Source: Amycolatopsis japonica
GTDB taxonomy: Bacteria > Actinomycetota > Actinomycetes > Mycobacteriales > Pseudonocardiaceae
Direction of reading: 5' to 3'
DNA length: 64,000 nt
Assembly: GCF_000732925.1 (NCBI RefSeq)
Contig: NZ_CP008953.1
Span: forward strand, 6,820,001 to 6,884,000
The notes below the pieces were generated by a model. The model saw nothing but the letters and a program-made list of their open reading frames with translations, searched no databases and was not told the DNA's origin. Shown in pieces: positions 16,735-25,028 of the stretch. The position numbers and the translations under genes are program-made. Every line of letters begins with the position of its first letter. Within the stretch, counting starts at the first letter, position 1.

Positions 16735-18552
16735 TCAGAAGGAGCCGGACGCCGGTCCGGCATTGGCGTCGAAAGAGCTGCCGGAGTAATCGGGATGGAG
16801 TACGGAGAAGGCATAGGTGGCGGGCGCGGCGATCATCGCCACGACCCCGAGCACGAGCGCCGCCGTGACCAGGGATTTCGACGCGCTTTCCCGCACTCGC
16901 GCCAGGATCAGCACGACGAGGGCGGCGACGCCGAGCACGAGCGTGCCCCATTTGGCCCACGGCAGGAAGTTCGGGTAATGGGACCACAGCCAGGCGCCCC
17001 AGGCCAGTTCCGCGGCGATCGCGATCGGCAGGATCCAGCCCTGCCTGCCGCCGTTGCGGTAGGCGCGCCAGAAGGTCACGATGCCGAGCCCGGAAAGGGC
17101 GGCGATCGCGGGAGCGAGCGAGGCGACGTACGCGGTGTGCGCGACGTCGCTCGCGCTGAAGACGACGAGGAAGGTCACCAGCCAGACGCCCCACATCACC
17201 AGCCCGCCGCGCACCGGGTCGGTGCGTTCGGCGCGGCGCCACCACCAGAGCCCGCACAGCAGAGACAGCAGGGCGAGCGGGAACAGCCAGGCGATCGCGA
17301 CACCGAGGTGACCGTCGAGGAGTTTGGTCGCCCCCATCGGATCCGCCCGTGTCTCCACTTTGGACTGATCCGGCTGCGGGCCGCCCGGACCGAGCGGCTG
17401 GTCGCCGTCGGCCTTCGGGCCGAGGTTCCCGTTCTGCTCGTCTTGGTGCTTGGTCCCGAAGTTCCCGTTCTCGTCGAGGCCCTGACCGCCACCGGGGCCT
17501 TGCGGATCCCCGGGGCCGCCTTCCGGCCCACCAGGACCGCCACCGGGGCCGTCACCAGGACCGCCCTCGGGACCACCAGGGCCACCAGGACCACTGGGGA
17601 AGTCACCGGGTCCGCCGCCGGGACCGCCCGGCCCGAGCGACGGCAGGCCGCCGCGGCCGTTGGGGTCCTCGGCGCCGGGCAGGTGGACACCGATGCGGCC
17701 GAGACCGTTGTAGCCGAACACCATGGCGAACGCGCTGTTGTTCGTCGTGCCGCTGACATGCGGCCGCGCGCTGTCCGGGGTGAAGGTGTAGAGCGCGATC
17801 CACGACAGCGACACCGCCAACGTCACCACACCGGCGATGCCCAGATGCGTCACGCGGCGGCGCAGCTCGACCGGGGCGGTGAGCAGATAGCCGATGGCCA
17901 GCGCGGGCAGGATCATCCACGCCTGCACCATTTTCGCCTGGAAGCCGATCCCGACCCAGACACCCGCCAGCACCAGCCACTTCAGCCGCGCCTCGAGCAC
18001 GGCGCGCTGGTAGGCGTCGACGGCGAGGACCAGGCACATCGTGAGCAGGCCGTCCTGCATGCTGTGCCCGAACATCGACGCGAGGACCGGGGTGAGGGTG
18101 AAGACGCCGGCGGCGAGCAGGCCGGGCACCACTCCCGCCCAGCGCCGCACGACCCGGTACATCACCAGCACCGAGATCACGCCCTCGATCACCTGCGGCA
18201 GCGCCAGCGACCATTCGTGGTAGCCGAAGATCTTGGCCGAGATGGCCTGCGGCGCGAACGATCCGGCGAGTTTGTCGAGCGTGTACGTGGCCCCCGGGTC
18301 GACGGTGCCGTAGAAGAACGCCTTCCAGCTCTCGGACATGCTCTTGGCCGTGTCCGAGTACAGCGGCGCGAAGTCGACCCTCGGCAGGTTCCAGGCGTAG
18401 AGGACCAGCGCCACGAACGCGATGCCCAGCAGCGCCGGACGCGCCCACGGCGGCTGATCGGCGGGCGAACGCCAGAACGCCCAGCGGCCGCGCACGCCCT
18501 CGGGGGCGTCCGATAATGATGGTGACGGCAGATGAGTGAGTGTTGCGGACAC
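16735..18552 (-). CDS. Polytopic membrane glycosyltransferase (GT39/ArnT-like) with Gly/Pro-rich loop
   Basis: 605 aa. Hydrophobic segments begin at residue ~40; YSDTAKSMSESWKAF near 65-79 and FGYHEWSLALPQV near 109-121 match the first loop of lipid-phosphate-sugar transferases. A ~90-residue insertion (about residues 300-400) consists almost only of Gly, Pro, Glu and Asp in GGPGG-type repeats; transmembrane segments resume afterwards. It probably transfers mannose or arabinose from a polyprenyl-phosphate donor on the outer face. GTG start at 18552, 13 bp after the deacetylase gene. With the protein at 1820-3547 it makes two membrane transferases in the cluster. Confidence 0.8.
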   Translation of the reverse strand: MSATLTHLPSPSLSDAPEGVRGRWAFWRSPADQPPWARPALLGIAFVALVLYAWNLPRVDFAPLYSDTAKSMSESWKAFFYGTVDPGATYTLDKLAGSFAPQAISAKIFGYHEWSLALPQVIEGVISVLVMYRVVRRWAGVVPGLLAAGVFTLTPVLASMFGHSMQDGLLTMCLVLAVDAYQRAVLEARLKWLVLAGVWVGIGFQAKMVQAWMILPALAIGYLLTAPVELRRRVTHLGIAGVVTLAVSLSWIALYTFTPDSARPHVSGTTNNSAFAMVFGYNGLGRIGVHLPGAEDPNGRGGLPSLGPGGPGGGPGDFPSGPGGPGGPEGGPGDGPGGGPGGPEGGPGDPQGPGGGQGLDENGNFGTKHQDEQNGNLGPKADGDQPLGPGGPQPDQSKVETRADPMGATKLLDGHLGVAIAWLFPLALLSLLCGLWWWRRAERTDPVRGGLVMWGVWLVTFLVVFSASDVAHTAYVASLAPAIAALSGLGIVTFWRAYRNGGRQGWILPIAIAAELAWGAWLWSHYPNFLPWAKWGTLVLGVAALVVLILARVRESASKSLVTAALVLGVVAMIAAPATYAFSVLHPDYSGSSFDANAGPASGSF

Positions 18553-18565
18553 TCCGGTACCTCGC

Positions 18566-19411
18566 TTAACCGTTGTCTTCGTCGACGAGAACGGGCCAGA
18601 TGGTTTCGCCGAATCCGCCCCGCGGTGAGTTCTTCCGCGCGTGCTCGTCCAGCCTCGCGAAGAGATTCTTGTTCCGGCCGTTGAGCATCGTCAGCTGGGA
18701 AGAATAACACTCCACGGCTTCGTTCTTCCGTTTCCAATTCTCCGCGGTCGCGGGAACGAATTCGGAACCCCCGAGGTGGAAACCGGGCGGTAATTCGACC
18801 TTTCCCGGAGTGAACATCGAATACGGGAGGTCTTCCCACAGCCGTATCGGAACGTTCATCGCACGCGCGGCGGACAACGCGGCGTCACGGGTGGCCAGGT
18901 TGTCGGGATGGTCCACGACGGCCGCGCACGTGACGATCAGCGTCGGCTCGAATTCGGCGACGATCGCCTCGATGTCGTCCTTGATCTCGGCGACGAGACC
19001 GTCATCGCCCGGTGAATCCTGGGCCAAAGCGAGCTTTTGCCCGCCCTCCACGTGATCCGTGAGCCATCGGCCGTCCGGCAGCCTCCGGTAGATGGAGTCG
19101 AGGAACCGGCCGTGCCGGTACGCCAGCCCGAGATGGGCGAGCGCGGCGATGTCCTCGTTCCGGCGATGGAGAGGCGCGTCGTCCTCCGGGGAAAGACCCC
19201 AGACCGCGTGCATACGCTCCGCCGCCGCGGAATACGGAGGTGGCGCCGTTCCGGCGAAGACGGTGTCGACGAGTACCTCCGCGCCGTCCCGCGCCGCCTG
19301 GGCGAGACCGGCGCCGAAGGAAAGGACCGCGTCGTCCAGATGCGGGGAGATCGCCAGCAGCCGGCGTGGAGGCATGGTGCTGATTTTGGTCACCGCCTTG
19401 TCGCGCTTCAA
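18566..19411 (-). CDS. LmbE/PIG-L-type N-deacetylase
   Basis: 281 aa if the TTG at 19411 is used; its TTGA overlaps the preceding glycosyltransferase stop. A GTG at 19393 or ATG at 19375 are alternative starts. The zinc motif SPHLDDAVLSFG supplies His24 and Asp27, and VVDHPDN supplies His168; all three ligands are intact. Teicoplanin and A40926 clusters encode such an enzyme to deacetylate N-acetylglucosaminyl aglycone. No N-acetylglucosamine is expected in ristocetin, so its substrate is open: another sugar intermediate, mycothiol-type amide chemistry, or a leftover gene. Confidence 0.85.
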   Translation of the reverse strand: MKRDKAVTKISTMPPRRLLAISPHLDDAVLSFGAGLAQAARDGAEVLVDTVFAGTAPPPYSAAAERMHAVWGLSPEDDAPLHRRNEDIAALAHLGLAYRHGRFLDSIYRRLPDGRWLTDHVEGGQKLALAQDSPGDDGLVAEIKDDIEAIVAEFEPTLIVTCAAVVDHPDNLATRDAALSAARAMNVPIRLWEDLPYSMFTPGKVELPPGFHLGGSEFVPATAENWKRKNEAVECYSSQLTMLNGRNKNLFARLDEHARKNSPRGGFGETIWPVLVDEDNG

Positions 19412-20532
19412 CCGACGAGCCTGGACAGCGCCTGTGCCGCCACCGTCGTGCCGTCGGTGCGGATCGTGCCGGCGACGGCCTTCGCGCGGGCGCGGGTTTC
19501 CGGCGCCAGCGCGGTGACGAGCGCGGCGGACAACGAATCGACCGTCGGGTTCGGGCCGTCGTGCGCCACGCCGATGCCCAGTTCGGCCACCTTGGCGGCG
19601 AAATGCGGATGATCCGCGATCTGCGGGACCACGATCTGCGGAACGCCTGCCAGAGCCGCCACATGCGTCGTCCCGGTGCCGCCGTGATGGACGGCCGCGG
19701 CGACCCTGCCGAACAACGCCTGCAGGTTCTCCTCACCGACGGCCAGACAGTCGGCACCGTCGTCGGGCAGCGTCAAACCGGCCCAGCCGGTGGAAAGCAC
19801 GACCCGGCGGCCCTGCGCGCGGATCGCCTCGACGGCCACCTTGGCGATGCCGGCGGGGGCGGGCGAGCAGCCGAAGCCGACGTACACCGGCGCCTCGCCC
19901 GCGGCGAGAAACGCTTCCAGCCGCGCAGAAAGCGGCCGATCGTCAGGGTGGATCCAAGCACCGGTCCGGACACCGCCGTCGGCCGGGGCCAGGACGGGAT
20001 CCGCCGCCAGGAAGGGTTTGTCGGTGCTGCTGAAGTCGTACAGGTTCTTCACCGGCGGGAGGCCGATCGCGGCGCGCAGTTCGTTCAGCGCGCCGCCGAA
20101 CATGCCGTCGGCGCCGTTGTTGTACATCCCCCGGTGTTCGGGCGACGGCACGAGCACCGGCGAAGGCACGACGTAGAAGTACGGGATGCCCAGTTTCTCG
20201 GCCACCGAACGGACACCGATCGCGCCCGACAGCAGCCCGGTCGCCACCACCGCGTCACAGCCCTCGGCGGCCGCCGGGATCTTCTCGAACTGCTCGGCGA
20301 TCCCCGCGATCGCGGCCTCGGGCGATTCGGGCGGTCCGCCCAGCGCGCCCGCCTCTTCGAGCACCGGCTTGCCGACGACGACGTGCGGCACTCCGACCTC
20401 GGCCAGCCGCGCGGTGTAGTCCGGCGGGGCGCACATCCGTACCTCGTCGCCCTGCTCGCGCAACCGGAGTGCCAGTGCCAGCAGCGGTTCGATCTCGCCG
20501 CGGGTTCCGTACGACCAAAACAGCACGCGCAT
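19408..20532 (-). CDS. GT1 glycosyltransferase (Gtf family), fourth copy
   Basis: 374 aa, GT-B fold. The N-terminus MRVLFWSYGTRGEIEPLLAL is the acceptor-domain start typical of GtfA-E, and the C-terminal half has the donor motif VHHGGTGTTHVAALAGVPQ. A MYNNGADGMFGGALNE segment resembles GtfA-type sequences. In a ristocetin-type pathway the unassigned soluble step is rhamnosylation of the glucose or another tetrasaccharide step. Its leader, AGGGGATACGAA before ATG, is identical to that of the gene at 21390. It follows the small methyltransferase gene by 19 bp. Confidence 0.88.
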   Translation of the reverse strand: MRVLFWSYGTRGEIEPLLALALRLREQGDEVRMCAPPDYTARLAEVGVPHVVVGKPVLEEAGALGGPPESPEAAIAGIAEQFEKIPAAAEGCDAVVATGLLSGAIGVRSVAEKLGIPYFYVVPSPVLVPSPEHRGMYNNGADGMFGGALNELRAAIGLPPVKNLYDFSSTDKPFLAADPVLAPADGGVRTGAWIHPDDRPLSARLEAFLAAGEAPVYVGFGCSPAPAGIAKVAVEAIRAQGRRVVLSTGWAGLTLPDDGADCLAVGEENLQALFGRVAAAVHHGGTGTTHVAALAGVPQIVVPQIADHPHFAAKVAELGIGVAHDGPNPTVDSLSAALVTALAPETRARAKAVAGTIRTDGTTVAAQALSRLVG

Positions 20533-20551
20533 TTCGTATCCCCTGGATGCT

Positions 20552-21364
20552 TCAGCGCCGGACCGCGGCGATGCCGACCGTGGCGTAGTTGATGGTGAAC
20601 GAGCCGCCGATCTCGTCGATCGCCGAGCCGAGGTACGCCAGGAACCGGGCACGCGCGTCTTCCGCGAGGTGGTTGAGCCCGCCCTGGGTCGGGATCTGGT
20701 CGAGCCATTCGTCCCGTGTGCAGACGCGCGACCACTCGAACCGCAGTTCCTCCGGCTGAGTGAACGCGCCGGTGCGGAGGATGCCTTCGGCCGCCTTCAC
20801 GTACTGCTTGGCGTAGATCTGCTCGACGTACTCTTCGACGTCTTCGTCCTTTTTGGACGGAGGTTCGAACTTCACGTCCGGCATCGCGTGCCGGTACGCC
20901 TCCCCCTGTGCCGTCATGACGGCTTCCGGGAGTTCGAACCCGTTGTCGAACAACGCGATCAGCCCCTGGGGAACGAGCACGTCCGCCACCTTGGCCGCGC
21001 CCGCGAACGGGTCGACCCAGTGCCACGCGGTCCCCGAAGTGACCGCGTCGAAGGTGCGGCCCGCCGGGTCCCAGTCCTCGAACTTGGCGACCTCGACGTC
21101 GAGCCCACGCCTGCGGGCGACCTCCGCCATCCGCGCGTCCGGTTCGACACCGAGCACCGTGCATCCCGCCGCCTGGAACGGGCGCGACGAGAGACCGGTC
21201 CCGCAGCCGACGTCCACGAAGCTCTTGCCGGGGCTCAACGAGACGATCCGGTCGACCAGTGCCTCGGGATAGGTGGGACGGGCGCGGTCGTACCGTTCGG
21301 CGTCGGCGCCGAACCACTGCGCCATCTGCCGGTTCTCGTGCGGTGCTGCAGCCAGATCGGACAT
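20552..21364 (-). CDS. Class I SAM-dependent methyltransferase (trans-aconitate/UbiE-like)
   Basis: 270 aa, single-domain Rossmann methyltransferase. Motif I FVDVGCGTGLSSRPF is near residue 49, the acidic end VLGVEPDARM near 71, and the GTAWHWVDP motif, typical of trans-aconitate-like enzymes, near 110. Such enzymes often methylate carboxylates. Ristocetin ends in a methyl ester, making this my candidate for C-terminal esterification; N-methylation as in vancomycin is an alternative by gene position. ATG at 21364 chosen because the upstream frame shadows the next gene. Confidence 0.82.
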   Translation of the reverse strand: MSDLAAAPHENRQMAQWFGADAERYDRARPTYPEALVDRIVSLSPGKSFVDVGCGTGLSSRPFQAAGCTVLGVEPDARMAEVARRRGLDVEVAKFEDWDPAGRTFDAVTSGTAWHWVDPFAGAAKVADVLVPQGLIALFDNGFELPEAVMTAQGEAYRHAMPDVKFEPPSKKDEDVEEYVEQIYAKQYVKAAEGILRTGAFTQPEELRFEWSRVCTRDEWLDQIPTQGGLNHLAEDARARFLAYLGSAIDEIGGSFTINYATVGIAAVRR

Positions 21365-21389
21365 GTTCCTCACCCTGGTCGGTTGATGG

Positions 21390-22604
21390 TCAAACGGAAA
21401 CGCGGCCGACGGCGGCGCGCAGGCGCTCCGCGGCCACGGTCGTCCCGTCGCCGCGGAGCGTGCCCGCGACGGCCTTCGCCCGGGCACGGGTCTCCGGGGA
21501 GAGCGCGGTGACGAGCGCGGCGGACAGCGAGCCGAAGGTCGGGGCCGGGCCGAACTCCTCGAACGCCACACCGATGCCCAACGCGGCCACCTGCTCGGCG
21601 AAGTACGGCTGATCGGTGATCTGCGGCAGCACGACCTGGGGGACGCCCGCCCGCGCGGCCACGGTCGTCGTACCCCCGCCGGCGTGGTGGACGACGGCGG
21701 CGACGCGGCCGAACAACGCCTGCAGGTTCACTTCACCGACGGCGAAACAGTCGGCTCCGTCGTCGGGAAGCGCCATGTCCGCCCAACCACGGGAGAGCAC
21801 CACCCGGTGCCCCTGCGCCCGGATCGCCTCGACGGCCAGCTTCACCGTGTCCGCGATCTCGGGCGTGCTGCCGAAACCGACGTACACCGGCGGCGGACCC
21901 GCGGCGAGGAACTCCTCCAGGTCCGTGGGAAGCGGCCGCTCGTCGGGCAGAATCCACGCGCCGGTCTGGACGGCGCCGAGTTCCGGCCGAGGCGGGGCCA
22001 GGACCGGATCCGCCGCCATCCAGGGCTGTTCGGTGAAACCGTATTCGACGAGGTTCCCCACCGGCGCCAGGCCGAGCTCCGCGCGACGGCCGTTGAGCGC
22101 GTCCGCGTAGCGCTGGGAGAAGACGTCGGTGTAGAAGTCCCACAGCGCCCGGTTGTCGTCCATCGCCTCCTCCGGCGGCCGTCCGTCGCCCCGCGACAGC
22201 GGCGGCGGGTAGTACGGCGACGGCAGGTAGATCGGGCAGTAGGCGGCGTAGAAGTACGGGATGCCCAGGCTTTCCGCCACCGACCGCACGGCGATGGCGG
22301 CGGAGAGGACGCCGGTCGCCAGCACCACGTCACAGCCCTCGGCGGCCGCCGGGACCGCGTCGAACTGCTCGGCGAGCTCGTCGGCGGGACGCCGGGGTTC
22401 CGGCCCTTCCGCCATCCCCTCCATCATGGCGCGCAACGACTGCCCGACCGGGACGACCTCGATGCCGAACTCGGTCAGCCGCTCCACGGTGTCCGGCGGC
22501 GCGCACACCCGCACCTCGGTGCCGAGTTCCCGCAACCGCACCGCCAGCGCGACCACCGGCTCGACGTCGCCGCGGAGTCCGGTCGTCGACAACAACACAC
22601 GCAT
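21390..22604 (-). CDS. GT1 glycosyltransferase (Gtf family), third copy
   Basis: 404 aa. N-terminal MRVLLSTTGLRGDVEPVVAL and C-terminal donor region VHHAGGGTTTVAARAGVPQ are visible. The latter departs from the family HHGGAGTT by an Ala and an extra Gly at the diphosphate-binding turn. The acceptor domain has a long PSPYYPPPL loop near 130-150 as in GtfB/GtfD. Closest to GtfD-like enzymes by eye, which extend a glucose; a rhamnosyl transfer to the residue-4 glucose would fit, but is unproven. Confidence 0.88.
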   Translation of the reverse strand: MRVLLSTTGLRGDVEPVVALAVRLRELGTEVRVCAPPDTVERLTEFGIEVVPVGQSLRAMMEGMAEGPEPRRPADELAEQFDAVPAAAEGCDVVLATGVLSAAIAVRSVAESLGIPYFYAAYCPIYLPSPYYPPPLSRGDGRPPEEAMDDNRALWDFYTDVFSQRYADALNGRRAELGLAPVGNLVEYGFTEQPWMAADPVLAPPRPELGAVQTGAWILPDERPLPTDLEEFLAAGPPPVYVGFGSTPEIADTVKLAVEAIRAQGHRVVLSRGWADMALPDDGADCFAVGEVNLQALFGRVAAVVHHAGGGTTTVAARAGVPQVVLPQITDQPYFAEQVAALGIGVAFEEFGPAPTFGSLSAALVTALSPETRARAKAVAGTLRGDGTTVAAERLRAAVGRVSV

Positions 22605-22619
22605 TTCGTATCCCCTGGT

Positions 22620-23837
22620 TCAGACGGAAACGCGGTCGACCGCGTCGAGGAGGAATTTCGCGGCCACGGCGGCCCCATCGGTGCGGACCGTGCCCGCCAC
22701 GGCCGCCGCCCGCTCCCGGACCTCCGGGGCGAGCGCCGTCTCGAGCGCGGCGGACAGGGATTCGAAGGTCGGCGTCGGGCCGTCGTGCGCCACGCCGATG
22801 CCCAGCTCGGCCACCCGGCCCGCGAAGTACGGCTGGTCCGCGATCTGCGGGACCACGACCTGCGGAACACCCGCCCGGGTGGCCGTGGTCGTCGTCCCCG
22901 CGCCACCGTGATGGACGGCCGCGGCGACCCGGCCGAACAGCAACTGCTGGTTGCCCTCCCCCGCCGCGAAACAGTCGCTCCGGTCGTCGATCAGCGCCAG
23001 ATCGGCCCAGCCACGGGAAAGGATCACGCGGTGTCCGTGGGCGCGCACCGCTTCGACGGCGACCTTGGCGGCCTCCTCAGGGGCGCGCATGCTGCCGAAA
23101 CCGACGTACACCGGCGGCGGACCCGCGGCGAGGAACTCCTCCAGCTCCGCGGAAAGCGGCCGCACGTCGGGCAGTGTCCAAGCGCCGGTCTGGACGACGT
23201 CGAGATCCGTCGGCTGCAGCGGGGCCAGCGACGAGTCGGCCGCGAGCAACGGGTGATCGGTGAAGCCGTAGCCGAAGACGTCCTCGACCGGCGGCAGACC
23301 GATCGCGGCCCGCTGGGCGTTGAGCGGCTCGCCGAACCGCCTGAGGGCGCTGCGGCTGTTGCGCTCCCACAACGCGCGGTTGTCGGCCCCCTCCGGCGCG
23401 GGCGGCTCGCCCAGCGGAGGCGGCGGCGCGTAGTGCGGCGACGGGATGAAGCGCGGGCAGTAGAACCCGTAGTAGTAAGGGATGCCCAGCTTCTCGGCCA
23501 CCGACCGGACGGCGACCGCGGTGGCCAGCATCCCGGTCGTCACCACGACGTCACAACCCTCGGCGGCGGCCGGGACCTCGGCGAACTGGACGGCCATCGC
23601 CTCGGCCGAAAGCCGCGGCCCGTCCTCGGGCGACGGCGGTTTCGCGTCCTTGATCGCCGTGCGGGTCGACTGCCCGACCGGCACCAGCGGGACACCGACC
23701 TCGGCCAGCCGCTCGGAGGAGTCCGGCGGCGCGGCCATCCGCACCTCGGCCCCCGCCTCCCGCAGCCGCACCGCCAACGCCACCAGCGGTTCGACGTCTC
23801 CGCGGCTTCCGGACGTCGCCAGCAACACGCGCTTCAC
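22620..23837 (-). CDS. gtfB: GT1 glucosyltransferase acting on residue 4 (GtfB/GtfE-like)
   Basis: 405 aa. The sequence follows the vancomycin-family glucosyltransferases closely by eye: KPPSPEDG near 68-75, an FTDHPLLAADSSLAPLQPTD segment, and AAVHHGGAGTTTTATRAG at the donor site. GtfB/E transfer glucose from UDP-glucose to the Hpg-4 phenol, the first sugar of the ristocetin tetrasaccharide. GTG start at 23837; it lies between two other GT1 genes. Confidence 0.87.
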   Translation of the reverse strand: MKRVLLATSGSRGDVEPLVALAVRLREAGAEVRMAAPPDSSERLAEVGVPLVPVGQSTRTAIKDAKPPSPEDGPRLSAEAMAVQFAEVPAAAEGCDVVVTTGMLATAVAVRSVAEKLGIPYYYGFYCPRFIPSPHYAPPPPLGEPPAPEGADNRALWERNSRSALRRFGEPLNAQRAAIGLPPVEDVFGYGFTDHPLLAADSSLAPLQPTDLDVVQTGAWTLPDVRPLSAELEEFLAAGPPPVYVGFGSMRAPEEAAKVAVEAVRAHGHRVILSRGWADLALIDDRSDCFAAGEGNQQLLFGRVAAAVHHGGAGTTTTATRAGVPQVVVPQIADQPYFAGRVAELGIGVAHDGPTPTFESLSAALETALAPEVRERAAAVAGTVRTDGAAVAAKFLLDAVDRVSV

Positions 23838-23858
23838 GTAATTCCCCGTTCTTTCAGG

Positions 23859-25016
23859 TCAGGCGGGAACCGACGGCTTTTCGCGGCTGACCGCGTCACG
23901 CAGCAGGTCCACGGCCACCGTGGTCCCGTCGGCGCTGGTCGTCTCGGCGACCTCGATCGCCTTGGCCCGGGTCTCGGGATCCAGTGCCGTGGTGAGCGCG
24001 GCGGACATGGCTTCGAAGCTCGGCGCCGGCCCCTCCAGGGCGACCCCGATCCCCAGCTCGGCGACCCGGTCGGAGTAGTACTGCTGGCCGACGATCGACC
24101 GCACGATGATCTGCGGGGAGCCCGCCCGGGTGGCGATATGGGTCGTGCCGGTGCCGTCGTGGTGGATGGAGACGGCGACCCGGCGGAACAGCTCCTGCAG
24201 GTTCACCTCGTCGACGGCGAAGCAGTCGGCCTCGTCCTCGGGCAGGTCCAAACCGGCCCAGCCGCGGGAAAGGATCACACGGTGGCCCTTCGCGCGGATG
24301 GCCTCGATGGCCACCTTCGCCGCGTCGGCGGTGCCGGACGAACTGCCGAAACCGACGTACACCGGCGGCGCTCCGGCGGCGAGGAACGCCTCCAGGTTCG
24401 CGGGAAGCGGCCGCTCGTCGGGCAGGATCCACGCGCCGGTCTGCACGGCCTCATGCCGCGGCTCCAGCGGCGCGAGGATCGGATCCGCCGCCAGCAAAGG
24501 CTTTTCGGTGGAGCAGTAGTCGAAGAGGTTCTTCACCGGCGCCAGGCCGATCTCGGCACGCTTGGCGTTGAGCGCGTCGCCGAACAGGCCGTCGGCGCCC
24601 TGGTTGTACATCTCCCGCTGCGGCGCTTCGAGGTGGCTCGGGAGGTGGATCGGGCACAAAGCGACGTAGTAGTACGGGATTCCGAGCTTCTCGGCCACCG
24701 ACCGCACCGCGACGGCGCCGGACAGCAGACCGGTCGCCACCACGACGTCGCAGCCTTCGGCGACGGCGGGCATCTGGTCGAACTGATCGGCGATCCCGGC
24801 GGCCGCGAGCTCGGGGTCCCGTCCCTCGCCGTCGTTCATCCCGCGGTCCGGCCGGGGGACCGGCACCAGCGGCACGTCGAGCTCGGCCAGCCGTTCGGCG
24901 CTGTCCGGCGGCGCGCACACCCGCACTTCCGCGCCGGATTCCTTCAACCGCGCCGCCAACGCGACCAGCGGTTCGACGTCGCCGCGTGATCCACACGCCC
25001 ACAACAACACGCGCAT
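23859..25016 (-). CDS. gtfA: GT1 glycosyltransferase for the aminosugar on residue 6 (GtfA-like)
   Basis: 385 aa. MYNQGADGLFGDALN (near 140), EVNLQELFRRVA and SIHHDGTGTTHIATRAG, with Asp in place of the usual Gly after HH, match GtfA, the transferase that puts 4-epivancosamine on beta-hydroxytyrosine-6. The C-terminus AVSREKPSVPA is also GtfA-like. Here the donor should be dTDP-ristosamine made by the eva genes. It directly follows oxyC (12 bp). Confidence 0.88.
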   Translation of the reverse strand: MRVLLWACGSRGDVEPLVALAARLKESGAEVRVCAPPDSAERLAELDVPLVPVPRPDRGMNDGEGRDPELAAAGIADQFDQMPAVAEGCDVVVATGLLSGAVAVRSVAEKLGIPYYYVALCPIHLPSHLEAPQREMYNQGADGLFGDALNAKRAEIGLAPVKNLFDYCSTEKPLLAADPILAPLEPRHEAVQTGAWILPDERPLPANLEAFLAAGAPPVYVGFGSSSGTADAAKVAIEAIRAKGHRVILSRGWAGLDLPEDEADCFAVDEVNLQELFRRVAVSIHHDGTGTTHIATRAGSPQIIVRSIVGQQYYSDRVAELGIGVALEGPAPSFEAMSAALTTALDPETRAKAIEVAETTSADGTTVAVDLLRDAVSREKPSVPA

Positions 25017-25028
25017 TGCGCTTCCCCT

